NCBI RefSeq assembly: GCF_036850765.1
Contig: NC_089490.1
Span: forward strand, 275,356,482-275,420,481
Direction of reading: 5' to 3'
DNA: 64,000 bases
Source of the DNA: Saccopteryx bilineata
Lineage: Eukaryota; Chordata; Mammalia; Chiroptera; Emballonuridae
A program made the position numbers and the translations under genes. Below the pieces are notes generated by a model. That model searched no databases and was not told where the DNA came from. It saw only the letters and a list, made by a program, of their open reading frames with translations. Shown here one piece after another: positions 43,655-55,614 of the stretch; positions within the stretch are counted from its first letter, which is position 1; each line of letters starts with the position of its first letter.

Positions 43655-44573
43655 TGTTGTAAAGTACCATTTCACCGGGTTTATGTAAAGAGAGACACCA
43701 AGTCCAAATTAATTCTTAAGGAGTTTTATTAAAAGGAGGAGATTTATTAATATGCCAGCCACATATGACTAACATGGGGCAAAGCTGACCCAAATCGTGC
43801 TGTCCAGAATACAGCCCTGAGGCAGGTTATATACCCTTGATTACACACAGGTTGGCGGGAAAAGGAGGAGGAGGGAAAGATGACACAATTCATTAGCACG
43901 CTTATAACATTTGTCTATAGGATTTATAAAAAATATTTCTACATATTAAAACTTATAAAGTAACACAATGGCGAAAAATGTTGATTTTCATATTAAAAGA
44001 CATTTCCAGATCTTTCAGTGTTTATCTGCTATTCCTTTGTCTAGAGGTGTATACATTAACTATAGGCCTTCAGGATGAGATGAGGAGCCTACATGCCAGG
44101 GGATAGCGTTTGTGAATGGGCTATTTAAAGATAGAAAGAAAGGGAAAGGAAAGGCTTTGCTTAATCTCCCCCCCCCCCCAACCTGGCTAGGTGTTTATTC
44201 TCTTACTCACAGGTGCGGGGGAAGGGAGGAAATTCAAGTTTTCTTTCTACTTCTATTCAAAACCTAGCACAAAATCTTCCTATTTACAATATAATGCTGT
44301 CATCTATCCTGAGTTGGTGCAAATCACATACAAGTATAAAAATCATATTTATAAAACCTCTCTGTATGCTTAACCCAAATTATAAAATGCCTTTTAATCT
44401 TCCTGGTAAAAGGGGGTTTCCTACACAGTATATCTCTGCAAGCCAGGAAATTTTTACGTTTCTCTTCCCTCACTTCCTACAGAAAGGAGAGGACAAGAAA
44501 CCTGACTTTTTCTCCTAAAATATAAATATTAATTTTTCAATTAATAGTTTCAATTCTTTGGTACTTTACCACA
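43655..44573 (-). mobile_element. Solo LTR, probable class I ERV
   Basis: A 919 bp LTR with related inverted ends: the plus strand starts TGTTGTAAAGTACCATTTCA and ends TTGGTACTTTACCACA. CCTC is duplicated at 43651-43654 and 44574-44577, a 4 bp duplication as made by gammaretrovirus-like (class I) integrases. In minus orientation a TATATAA-like box (near 43828-43834) precedes AATAAA signals (43743-43748 and 43725-43730) and the terminal CA, giving a plausible U3-R-U5 order. No internal viral genes are attached. The family is not named. Confidence 0.78.
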
Positions 44574-44908
44574 CCTCAATCTGATTTTGAAGAAACTTCA
44601 CACAAACCCAATTGAAAGACATTTTGCAAAATACCTGATCCATGGTCTTCAATCATTACAGGGAAATAAAAGATTTAGAAAGTACTGAGGAACAAATTGG
44701 TGGAAACTAAGGAGACATGAGGACTAAATGCATAATGAAACCTGAATTAGATCCTGGGACAGGAAAGGGCATTATTGGGAAAACTGTTGAAATCTTAATA
44801 GTCTGCAGTTTAGCTAATAGTGTTATACCAGTGTTAATTTCCTACTATTAACAAGGACACCATGGTAGTATAATGAAACTGGAAGTTGGAAAGTTTACAG
44901 GAACTGTC
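44574..44908. other. Spacer between solo LTRs
   Basis: 335 bp of unique sequence with no gene or repeat recognised. It contains the left target copies for the neighbouring LTRs. Confidence 0.4.
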
Positions 44909-45438
44909 TGTTGGGGACTGAAAGCCAACAGGGTCTTTGCAGTTTAGATTTTTGGAGGACAGAGGTGTGGGGAACCGGCAGTAAACTGACAGTCTGCCCA
45001 ACCCCCACCTCACTTGTTCCGTGAAGTGGCCAAAGGCTATTTTTTTCCACACCTTTATGTTAGTTATAATGCTGGATTGTTTATACTCGTCCTACCCCCC
45101 CTGTCTCTCAGAAAGACTTGATGCAAGTATCTTTTTATCCTTTGTTTTGTGAAGTTAAGATGTTATGTATGGTGGGGTTTTCTGCACTTGTTATAATTCT
45201 TGGGATGCCTTGGAAATGTGACTTTGCCTTAATGATCTCTTTGATTTGCTAATAGCCTTACTTTGCCCTATAAATAAAGCAGGTTGGGGAATGAAGTTTT
45301 GCTTTTTGCAAGCTATCTCTTGCATTGCAAAGAGACCTCCAAGCCCATCCTTTTTCTCTTTTTCTCTAAGCCTATTTTCTTAATTCTGTGCTCTTCCCAC
45401 TCAGGACCTGAAATTACTATTCAGTCTGGTTCATGGCA
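44909..45438 (+). mobile_element. Solo LTR, probable class II ERV
   Basis: A 530 bp LTR starting TGTTGGGGACTGAAAGCC and ending GTTCATGGCA. The 6 bp sequence ACTGTC flanks it exactly at 44903-44908 and 45439-45444, the duplication length of betaretrovirus/IAP-like (class II) integrases. CCTATAAATAAAGC at 45267-45280 combines a TATA box (45269-45275) with an overlapping AATAAA (45273-45278). Pyrimidine-rich sequence and 'CACTCAGGACC' follow toward the 3' end. No internal viral genes are attached. Confidence 0.85.
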
Positions 45439-45955
45439 ACTGTCTGTGCTATTTTCTCAACTCTTTTTCAAATCAAAATAAAAAGGAAATAAATAATATA
45501 TAATAACAATGAAAAAGGCCATTAACTAGCTTCTCATAGTCACTAGAATAAAATCAAATTATTTTTCTGTGGTGTTGAATTCACGTATGATCTTAGCTCC
45601 TGCAGCTATCTGTCTGTTTCATCTGCTATGATCCTTGATGAAAGGCCCCCTCCACCCTCGACACACACACACTCAATCACCATCACTGTCCAACCACACA
45701 AAGCTATTCATGGGTCCCCAAAGGCAGCACATGTGTCATTTCCGTGGTGCTGAACCTTCATCGCTCCTTCATGTTAAATTTTCTTTCTCAGCCAATTTCT
45801 CTTTCAAATTTTTAACAAAAAGTCATTTCTGCTTAACTTTCCTTCTCCCTTACTTCTAACACACCCTATGCTGACTTCCATCATGGCCCGCCCCCACCAG
45901 CTAGACTCTAATGCCTATGGACAGGATTGGGGTATATTTCTCTTCATAGTCCTCA
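45439..45955. other. Spacer between solo LTRs
   Basis: Unique sequence with a short CA run near 45660; no gene recognised. Confidence 0.4.
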
Positions 45956-45960
45956 GTCAG

Positions 45961-46612
45961 TGTTGGTCAAATAAGTTTGTAAATATGATATATATGTCTG
46001 CTTGCTTATAGTTTGCATTGGGTGTGGGGGACAGGTTGTAAGCAGGCCAGGTCGTTATAGCCTAAGGCTAAGTTTTAAGACTAAGTTTTTTCCCACACCT
46101 TTGACTGTTGTATGATGTGGGGGGGGGGGTGCACGCTCATGAGGAATCTCATTATGCCTCAGATAAGTGACTTTGTATCAGAGACTTCCTTGTTTGTATA
46201 TTGGACTAAAGGTTTTGATTTCTACACTATAAAATGGGGCAGAGGAGCCCATGCTGGAGAAGAGCAGAGAAAGGCCATGTGGAGTAGAGGAGAAGCAGCC
46301 AAGATGGTGGAGTGATGAAGGAGAAGCCAGTTTGTGCAGGGAGAAGGAGATGGGGAATAGAAGTGAATAGGCTGGTGAGGTAGAAAACTTTGATTCTAGG
46401 AAACTCAGATAAGTCAGTGGCTTTGGGAGCCCTGAATGGAAAGGGAAGTGATTTCCCACTGTGTATATTTCTTGCCCGCCAGGTGCAAGCTAGGATAAAG
46501 ATGATGGCTCACCAGTTCTTGGCTCCATTGTTTCATTACCATCTGTCTGAATCAAATGCAAACCTGCCTGGGCCAGTCGGCTGAGATGGTGGCCGTGGCT
46601 ACTGGCCATACA
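45961..46612 (+). mobile_element. Solo LTR, family X (copy 2)
   Basis: A 652 bp LTR starting TGTTGGTCAAATAAGTTTGT and ending TACTGGCCATACA, flanked by GTCAG on both sides (45956-45960 and 46613-46617). TATAAAA lies at 46228-46234, and a G run at 46121-46130 is a likely length-variable tract. It is the same family as the copies at 33187 and 56484 but in the opposite orientation. No viral genes are attached. Confidence 0.87.
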
Positions 46613-46617
46613 GTCAG

Positions 46618-49600
46618 TGCAAACTCTGCATGGGTTAATTGGGAAGGAGGATACCCTGGAGCTGGAACAACCCGCCTGGCTAATCAGAATCTGCAGACAA
46701 AGCCTTCAGAGGGGACTAGCAGTGTGAGTCCTGGGAGGTGGTACTCATTCATCATCATCCAAAACATGGGACCTGCCAGCAGCCATCTGCAAAGTGCTGC
46801 ACGAAAGGTCACATCTTTGGGTTCTATGAAAAACCAGTGTCTAAGCTAAAAGGTATACCAGTTATGAAGAAGTGTTAATACTATTCCAGAGACTGAGTTG
46901 TTTTTAGATATCTGAACTAACCGTTAATGTAAACAGGGTTACTGAACTATGAACAAGAACTAGAATTGCTCTTCGTTAAATCAAGCCCTTTAAATAGGGA
47001 AAACTTTCCATGACCAGCTCAAGTTAGTCTATTATCTAAAAGCAATAAACCTTCATTCTTTTATAAAAATTTAAACTTCACATTTTATAACATTTTGCTC
47101 CTTCATGGGCCCCCAAACCCCGATGACTGCAGATTCTGGGCTGACACAGCTCACCCGCACATAGGACTTGGGGATTCTGAAAGGTAGATGTTTGCCTCGT
47201 AATTCAGAGCATCCTCTCTCTTTGTGATATTGGCACTTCTCCCAGACCTTGAATTAACTGATGTGAGCACTTTTGAGTCTCGCTTTTTTAGGTCAGTGGA
47301 GATTTTTTTTTAAAGTTGTTCCTGGCATATATATATACACTTTCATATTGATTTCTCACAATTCCCTAATAAAGTTCAAACAGTAGTCCTTCAGTAGAAC
47401 TAGGATTCCCATCCCACTCTTGATGTGTGGCACCTAATGTTTCATTTCTGTGGCTCTTATGTAACTCTGCACCTCCACCTTGGTATCGATTTCCCCACAT
47501 TCACCTTCAATATTTGATCACAGAGATGAGAACAACCCAATATATAACAGCAGCTTTTGGAAGTAAATTCTAACATAATTCTTTTTCCTGTTAGTGCAGA
47601 CAAAAATAAATGGAAGAAAGGAAATAGCATTTATTTTTCAGAAGTGAAGCCTACTATTTTTTTAAAATGACGATTGTATTGAGTTTCTTTTCACAGCAGA
47701 ACACTGAAAGGAGATATATGAGCAACCATCGCTGTCTCCTTCCAGCTCTTTCTCTGCCTCAGGACCGGCTGAGAGATCAGCAACATCTTCTGTTTCTCTG
47801 TCAAGGAGAAGTATGACAAGAGAAGCCTAGAAACTTCCTGCCCCCAGATCTCCCAGTGACCACCATGGTAGGTCCTTTTTCTACCCTCCCAAGCACCTAC
47901 TCTAAAGCCCAAATGTGACCCAGCGATACTCCTATTTTAGCTTCAGTGGCCCCCTTGATTTTCCCATCTTCATGGAAAGATCTACCAAGTTTTCAGATAT
48001 GTCCAGTTATATTAACCAATGATAAATCTACCCCATCAACTAGCCTTTCTTGCTGTGAAATTCTTTCTCCTTCCTCTATTTACACCCCTCCCCCAATTCT
48101 TACCCCTCCACCCCCCACGAACCACCCACCCCTGGTCACCAAGTCCTGCAGTTGCCCCTCAGTAAGACCTCTTTGATGTATTCACTTTTCCCACCTTCAA
48201 TGCATTGGTGAAGAATTAGCTTTGATATTTCTACCTTGGGACTATGGTTAAAAAGAACTTTTCTATCTCTTTCCAAAGGCTACAAGGAGAAGGGATTAGG
48301 GAGAGGAAACAGATAGGGAACAGCCTTAGAAGCAAGCGTGAGCCAGTGAAAGGTAAGTATATTGGAAGCAAGAAAGATGCAGGCTGGTCCCAATTCTATC
48401 ACACCTAATCCCCAGAGTGAACAGTAGCCCAAATTTGGTGTAAATGTACAACTCGCTCCATTTTTGGCTACTGAGTTTTGCTTTCTGCTTCTTTGTATTG
48501 AAAAGTTGTTGGCACATAGAACGTCTCATGTTGTGTGTTGTTTTACCTGGGGCAAGGAGTTGAGTGAAGCAGGAAAGAGTGCAGGAGGTATTAGGAAGCA
48601 AACTTTGCAAGTATTACTTCTTTTTTTTCATACTTGACTGGGGAGTAGAAAATATTAAAAATAGGAAGTGGCCTCAGTAGAATGGAAAAGGAAGAGAATA
48701 AAAAGCTATTCTTTTTTCGATATTGCAGACTAAATTTAGCCATCAGACCTGCCACATATTGTCACAGCTTTATCATCCTCTGCTTACCTCTGCTACTTTT
48801 CCTTCTCCCATTGGGTGCCAGGGAACTCAACAGGAGACAGATCAACTCTGAGTATCTACTAAGAAAGTTGATATTAACACCTCTTCTCTGCCTCCCCGAA
48901 TTCTTGTCCAGCCAGTTTAAAGACAGTTGAGTTCATGTTCTAGTAACCTTGAATAAGCCAGGACTGGCTGGATTCTCCAAAAAGTTAGTTTTCTCCTTAT
49001 AATTATAAATAAACTTTGATTAGAACTATTGCTTACATTCTCTTTTAGCTCCTTTATTTCATTTTATAATTAGCTATTTTTTAAGGACTATTTAACTCAA
49101 TTTGGCAGAGATGCAAAAATACAAATCACAAATTAAAACGTAGCAGAAAACAGTCTCAGTTATATATATTTAGGGCTCTTGTGGTATAAACCTGTGTACA
49201 CAATCTTGATAATATATCAACTACATTAAATTAAAACATTATCATGGACTCCTGAGGGTAATATAATTTTTAGTTTAATTTTAGTTAAACATGTGCAAAC
49301 ATTTTAAAAACTATGAAATCTTTATGCTTGCAACTTCACAACTATAAAACTGAAATACTGTAAGTTGACATTTTAAATTGTTATTCTTTACATGCTTTTG
49401 TTGCATGTAATACTCTGCATCATTTTTTTTACTAAAACTAAATTGATGTTCACAATGTGAATATGCTATATAGACTATCACTGTGCAGGTTCTGATTCAC
49501 TCAGCAAATTTCAGATCATCAGGAGCCATCATGTGCCCTGTGGCTATGATACCAATGGCTATGAAGCTAGAGTGAATGAGTCTAGCACAGATGTGTTCAA

Positions 49601-50550
49601 AACAACAGGAGATGGAGAAAGAAAATATATTGGAAGGGATAAATAGCTCAAAACTTTATTACAACCATAAAGGATATTGCCTACAGATACACAAATCCTT
49701 AAAATTTAAAGATAAATTTTTAAGAAAGGTATTTCTTGATTCAGAAACAGTAGAGAAGTTTGTATCAATTTATTTCTCAAGATGAAAATAATTACAAACT
49801 CCATAAGAAAAGAAACTTAAAAAAAAGAAGAAAGAAAGGAAACTCTTGAAGGCACCAGAGATTAACCTAGGGAAGAAAGAAACGGAAGGTAACACAATCC
49901 TTGCGAGAAGGGAAGCAAATGTGTGAGGCTGGAACACTGGTGAAGGGCTGCACGTGACTTCCTTCCAGGCGGTCCAGTACAAAAGGGGGAGGGGAAGAAC
50001 CTCACAGGAAAGAGACGGATAACTATGACTTGTGAACCCTGAGGACTAAGAAGGGCTCCTGGTGGCTAACTGGGTGAAGAGGATGAAGGAGGGAGGGAGG
50101 GAGGGAAGAGCAAACGGCACTTTGCAGAGAAACTTCTGTGATAACCGGCTTGCCTCTATGCTAACCTACTCACCTGCCTGCACAGCTAGCTACACTGTCT
50201 GCCTGCACTGTGTTTCTGCCATCTGAACCAGCCCTTACAAAGGAGTTCCAGAAGTCTTACTTTAACCAGTAAGACTGAGGCTTCCCCCATCCAGTGGGAG
50301 ATGTGCAGCTCTGACCAATCAGAGCATCTCTAGTCTGACCAGTCACAGATTAGGGGCTTGTTTGAGGTTTTTGAACCTTTGAGACATTTTTAAAAGTCAT
50401 CAACATGAGCCAAGATGAGCTATTTGTATAGAAAAGCCACTAGAAGCACCTGTGTGGGCCCTCAAGTTGAATGGAGCTGGGTCTCAGGCAATCACCTGGA
50501 TAGGGCAAGAGGTGATGGAAACTAAGATTTGGTGCCTGCCTGAACCTTCA
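46618..50550. other. Unique sequence, no gene recognised
   Basis: Long stretch with no recognisable exon or young element. It has A+T-rich parts (48930-49480), a short GGGA run near 50089 and scattered chance frames below 100 codons. Confidence 0.45.
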
Positions 50551-50559
50551 GGGAGAGGG

Positions 50560-51165
50560 TTCTCCACAAAGAAACAGTGGCTTCTGCCAGCACTTCTGTC
50601 TGGAAGAAAGCTGCCCCTTTAGTCCTTGATCTGAAGCTGGACAATTCAGTTTCTTCACATATATCCCTGGTGTCTTTCGAGCTTTATAGTCCCAGCGCTG
50701 GAGCTCAGAGTGAATGAATCTATCATCAAATAAGTCCATGAATGGGCTTTTAAAGAGGACCACCTGAAACTCCAGCAGCCCTCCTCACTTGGCCACGATT
50801 CCAGCTGATTATCACAGCCACAAGTTATGGGACTTCTCTTCCTGACACTGAAACCTTGAACTGGGAAGTTTGGTGTGGGGCTGGGACTCCTCACTCCTCA
50901 GAAGGAAATCTCTGCAATCAAGATATTTATTTCGATTTTTAACCACTACACATGGGTGTGGGACCAGCCCATTCAGGGTCTCTGCCCCTTCTACTAGTCT
51001 CCATATGGTTTCTTTGTATGTCCTTAGTTATAAGACTTCTGTTCAGCTTGTGTTCAGGTGGTTCTCATTGATGGTTGTTCTGTAATTTAGTTGTAATTTT
51101 GATATAATCATAGAAGGAGGCAAGTATAGCATTTACCTACTCTGCCATCTTGACTGTAAGCTCTT
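50560..51165 (-). repeat. Probable antisense L1 5' UTR fragment
   Basis: The plus strand ends in CTACTCTGCCATCTTGACTG, whose reverse complement has the AAGATGGC YY1-type core found at L1 5' termini. Upstream wording ('GTTATGGGACTTCTCTTCC', 'GGGTGTGGGACCAGCCCATT', 'TGATGGTTGTTCTGTAATTT') is of a type I associate with mammalian L1 promoter sequence. No ORF1 follows, so it would be an isolated promoter piece. An LTR origin is an alternative. Confidence 0.4.
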
Positions 51166-51169
51166 ACTT

Positions 51170-52327
51170 AATTCTTAGTTAACTGAATTTCTTACTTAAG
51201 TTATTTTATAATTCATTCAATTCTGAAACATCATAAAGAAAACCCAAACTTGCTCAATCTACCTCAAATCCTTCTTCAGTTGAGACTGTATTATGATTCA
51301 CAATGGATATGGGTTTCACAGTCATTAATGTGTAATCTCCTTCATAGCCATGCAAGCATTTTCATTTCCTGGTTCTAAGTTTTTAAACGGTATTAGAATG
51401 TCACTTTTAGTGCATATTTCACAGAGACAAAATCCACTTCTCTCTAAAAAACAAAAAAATTCAAAATTATTTTAATCCTAAAGGTAAAATACCTACATTT
51501 AGATTTAGCTTTTTTGTAAGCTTTTTGCTACATATCATTAACACACGATAGTTCATACCTAATAACTGTGCATAATAAATTTTAACATTAATTTCGTCTT
51601 TGTGATGAACACCAAACTATATTAACTTTTGATTTGAAGATCATCTGCTATTTTACTTCACTCTTCTACTGAATTTTTTATTTTACAAAAATTAAATCTA
51701 ATTTCTCTAACAGCATCTACTTGGTATTCCCTTTTATGTGTCCAAGAATGGTTTAAAGGTCAAATTTGATAAGAGATTCTATCTTTGGAAAGATCCAGAA
51801 AATAGTATATGTAATTACTGCATTCATTGATTTTAAAATGTTATCACTATGGTTATAACCAGTTCGTGGTCCCTAATAACAAATAGATTTCTGCCAAACT
51901 CTGTCTTGTACAATCTTCTCTTTACCAACATTGTTAGTGTCTTCACTGTAGGCACTCAACTATCTTTTAAGTCAATGCTAAAGCTAAAAGTTATTTATCC
52001 TATCTTTTAAGACAAAACCTATACATTTTACAATAAATTTTAAACTAATGACAGATATTTATTTTGATATCCCTGAGTCTTTTTTTCTTTTTGTAGTTAA
52101 CACTACATACCATAAATGTTAGTTGTTCAACAGAACATTTGGCCTTGGTACAGTCTGGTTAAAATGGTTAATATTTACTTTCTTAAGCATTTAGTTTAGT
52201 TTATTTAGTATTCATTAAATTCTGGATCTTATTTGAATATTCTGTATTTGATAATGTTCTCATGCTTCATTTTTGTCTGTATTCCAAGTTTAGTAATTCT
52301 ATCATCTAATTTTGAAATCATTTTTAC
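51170..52327 (-). pseudogene. Possible decayed coiled-coil pseudogene, part A
   Basis: On the minus strand a short protein-like run, FVKMISKLDDRITKLGIQTK (about 52328-52250), is separated by stops from weaker pieces further left. A+T-rich antisense sequence with charged, helix-like translations fits an old processed copy of a coiled-coil protein gene, but no family is recognised and chance is possible. Confidence 0.25.
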
Positions 52328-52342
52328 AAAACTGGGTGATTT

Positions 52343-52708
52343 TTTTTTTTTTGTATTTTTCTGAAGCTGGAAACGGGGAGAGACAGACAGACTCCCGCAT
52401 GCGCCCGACCGAGATCCACCCGGCACGCCCACCAGGGGGCGATGCTCTGCCCCTCTGGGGTGTCGCTCAGCTGCGACCAGAGCCACTCTAGCGCCTGGGG
52501 CAGAGGCCAAGGAGCCATCCCCAGCGCCCGGGCCATCTTTGCTCCAATGGAGCCTCTGCTGTGGGAGTGGAAGAGAGAGACAGAGAGGAAGGAAGGGGAG
52601 GGAGTGGAGAAGCAAATGGGCGCTTCTCCTATGTGCCCTGGCCAGGAATCAAACCCGGGCCCCCACACACCAGGCCGACGCTCTACCGCTGAGCCAACCG
52701 GCCAGGGC
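52343..52708 (-). mobile_element. VES-type SINE (long form)
   Basis: A complete reversed copy from the T-rich tail and 'TATTTTTCTGAAGCTGGAAA' to the head 'GAGCCAACCGGCCAGGGC'. The B box in reverse, GGAATCAAACCC, has one change. A 15 bp target duplication AAAACTGGGTGATTT lies at 52328-52342 and 52709-52723. Confidence 0.93.
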
Positions 52709-52894
52709 AAAACTGGGTGATTTATATTGTCTTTTCATGCTTTCTAAATATTGGACCTATAATAGTACTTTTTGAGAACATTTACATCAGTGTACTTCAA
52801 TGTTCACATGTTTTTCTTGAACACTATTGATTGTTTGGTGTGTATTCAGAATTTTTTCCATGGTAGCAATTACTCATGATTTTGTGTGTGTGTG

Positions 52895-53319
52895 TGACAG
52901 AGACAAAGAGAGGGACAGAGAGAGGGACAGACAGGAACAGACAGGCAGGAAGGGAGAGAGATGAGAAGCATCAATTCTTCGTTGTGGCTCCTTAGTCTCC
53001 TTAGTTGTTCATTGGTTGCTTTCTCCTATGTGCCTTGACCAGCGGGCTTCAACAGAGCTAGTGACCCCTTGCTCAAGCCAGCAACCTTGGGCTCAAGCCA
53101 GCAACCTTGGGCTTCAAGCCAGCAACCTTGGGCTAAAGCCAGCGACCATGGAGTCATGTCTATGATCCCACGCTCAAGGCAGCAACCTTGCGCTCAAGCT
53201 GGTGAGCCCCTGCTCAAGCCAGATGAGCCTGCACTCAAGCGGTGATCTTGGGGTTTCAAATCTAGGTCTTCCACATCCCAGTCCAATGCTCTATCCACTG
53301 CCCTCTCACCTAGTCAGGC
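52895..53319 (-). mobile_element. tRNA-derived SINE, third type, with internal 20 bp tandem repeats
   Basis: A reversed copy of the family at 41574, with a purine-rich 3' part ('GACAGAGACAAAGAGAGGGA'), then 'GTTCATTGGTTGCTTTCTCC' and the head ending 'CTAGTCAGGC'. The body holds four tandem ~20 bp units of GCTCAAGCCAGCAACCTTGG type at 53071-53151, more than in the other copies. A (TG)n run adjoins its tail (52880-52896). Confidence 0.85.
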
Positions 53320-54280
53320 ATGCATGTGATTTTTATGGTCAAGAAATGTTTTATGTTCTTAAAATTAAGAACTTGGATGTTTCCAGCCACAGATACCATC
53401 TTAGACAAAACTGAGTTATAAAATATGAAAAAAAAGTTACAAAATACTTTGCCTTTAACCCTAAAATATAATAGTTGGTTTCTTTACTCTTTTTCCATTT
53501 GAAACAATTTTGATGTAAAATACTATCAGGCTTATCAAAGGAAAATCAGAATCATCAATTTGAATTAGTGAGTTTGCTAGAAATATTCATACACTATCAA
53601 AACAATGTGATGAGATTTCCTCTTTCTTGCCCAGTTTACCAATTTCATGAATATCATTTCCTTCACCTAATGGCAGGCTGGAGCTGAGTCTGTAGCTTAT
53701 AGCTTGGATTTGATAAGAATTTCTCTTTCAATTCTTATTGTTTGATCAAAAATTCAATCTTTCTTTAATGGTGAATATGAAAAGATTTTATCTGACCTGT
53801 TTACATTTTGTATTTCGTGAAAATAATTTTCTTGCTCATTGTCATTTTTTCAATAATTTGATCTAATTATATTTATAATATCCTGTTTGCAAAGTTCATG
53901 TCATTCACACTCAACAGAAGTCTGTACAATTTTATTGCTTCCAGATTGTTTTTCATTTGAGCAGAGCTCCTTCTTTGAAGATTTTTCTATTTCCTTTTTA
54001 GCTTTTCATATATGAGTTCCACTTCCATATTTTCTATTTCTACCAAAAAAATTGCCTTACATTTATTCTCCATGATCAAAAATAATCCTTTAGTTTATAA
54101 CATACATTTCAGATTCAAATACACAATAAAACACATTTTAAATGCATAAATTTGATTATATTTCTATCAAAAAATATAGAAGTCTATAAATATATAAATT
54201 AAAATATTGACAATTTAAAAATACTTCTCATGATTATAAAAAAGCTGATTTTTTCTAAAGTAAAATACTTTTTAAAATTA
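53320..54280 (-). pseudogene. Possible decayed coiled-coil pseudogene, part B
   Basis: Minus-strand translations contain ENMEVELIYEKLKRK and QRRSSAQMKNNLEAIKLYRL (about 54070-53930), separated by stops. With part A this could be one processed pseudogene split by the two SINEs. Similarity to a named gene could not be established; A+T-rich intergenic DNA can produce such strings by chance. Confidence 0.25.
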
Positions 54281-54497
54281 AATGTAGGCCGTGAAACCAT
54301 AAGCATCTTAGAAGAAAACATAGGCAGTAAGCTCTCGGACATCTCTCGGAGCAATATATTTGCTGATTTATCTCCACGGGCAAGTGAAATAAAAGACAGG
54401 ATAAACAAATGGGACTATATCAAATGAAAATGCCTTTGCACATCTAAAGACAATAAGAACAGAATAAAAAGACAAACTACACAATGGGAGAACATAT

Positions 54498-55207
54498 TTG
54501 ACAATATGTCTATCTGATAAGGGGTTAATAACCAAAATTTATAAAGAACTTGTAAATCTCAACACCAGGAAGACAAACAATCCAATCAAAAAATGGGAAA
54601 AAGAAATGAATAGACACTTCTCCAAAGAGGACATACAGATGGCCAATAGGCATATGAAAAAATGCTCAACATCACTAATCATTAGAGAAATGCAAATTAA
54701 AACCACAATGAGATATCACCTCACACCAGTCAGAATAGCGCTCATCAACAAAACAACACAGAATAAGTGCTGGGGAGGATGTGGAGAAAAGGGAACCCTC
54801 CTGCACTGCTGGTGGGAATGCAGACTGGTGCACCACTGTGGAAAACAGTATGGAGATTCTTCAAAAAACTGAAAATTGAACTGCCTTTTGACCCAGCTAT
54901 CCCACTTTTAGGAATATACCCCAAGAACACCATAGAACGGCTCCAAAAGGAGAAATGCACCTCCATGTTTGTGGCAGCATTGTTCACAATAGCGAAGATC
55001 TGGAAACAGCCCAAGTGTCCATCAGAGGACAAGTGGATTAAAAACCTTTGGTACATATATACTATGGAATACTACTCAGCCATAAGAAATGATGACATCG
55101 GATCATTTACAATAACATGGATGGACCTTGATAACATTATACGGAGTAAAATAAGTAAATCAAAAAAAACTAAGAACTATATGAATCCATACATAGATGG
55201 GACATAA
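54498..55207 (+). pseudogene. L1 ORF2 C-terminal fragment
   Basis: Two overlapping open pieces (54498-54872 and 54767-55207) give the ORF2p C-terminus: [20 protein letters not shown], the Cys-rich motif, then [15 protein letters not shown] and [20 protein letters not shown]. It encodes neither endonuclease nor reverse transcriptase activity. Confidence 0.82.
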
Positions 55208-55248
55208 AAATGAGACTCAGAGACATGAACAAGAATGTGATGGCAACA

Positions 55249-55318
55249 GGGATGGGGGGGTGGGGGGAGGGAGGAGGGGGCTAGGAAGGAGAGAGGGGGT
55301 GGGGGAGGGGAGGGGCAC
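55249..55318 (+). repeat. G-rich polypurine tract of the L1 3' UTR
   Basis: Successive runs GGGGGGG, GGGGGGAGGGAGG, GGGGG, GGGGG and GGGGAGGGGAGGGG occur within ~70 bp. Polypurine tracts are a conserved feature of L1 3' UTRs and can form G-quadruplexes. Confidence 0.85.
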
Positions 55319-55614
55319 AAAGAAAACCAGATAAAAGGTGACAGAAGACAATTTGACTTTGGGGGAAGGGTATAAGCACAATCAAATGTCAAAATAATCT
55401 GGAGATGTTTTCTCTCAACATATGTACCCTGATTTATCAATGTCACTGCATTAAATTTAATAATAATAAAAAAATTAAAAGTCAAACAAATTATAATTAA
55501 TAAAATCAGAAATTTTAAATCAAAGTTATATATATATAAAGATCTGTAATTATGTAAAATTTTAAAACTATAAATCAATATTATTAAATGTTTTTATAAA
55601 AATAAAGCCTCTGG

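Larger units (their letters stand above)
54284..55480 (+). mobile_element. 5'-truncated LINE-1
   Basis: The element begins inside ORF2 at 'GAAACCATAAGCATCTTAGA' (the counterpart of ~41959 in the larger L1) and runs to a 3' UTR with a G-rich tract and an A-rich end ('TAATAATAAAAAAATTAAAA'). The Cys-rich C-terminal motif is present as [18 protein letters not shown] (near 54767-54825). One frameshift lies near 54835, where the open frame changes. It is less decayed than the other truncated L1s here, so relatively recent. Confidence 0.87.

Noticed and set aside
43651..46617. A provirus bounded by the LTRs at 43655 and 45961
   Set aside because: The three LTRs differ in sequence and orientation, each has its own target duplication, and the DNA between has no gag, pol or env similarity.
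53071..53151. CRISPR-like direct repeats
   Set aside because: The units are directly adjacent with no unique spacers, inside a SINE, in a mammalian genome.
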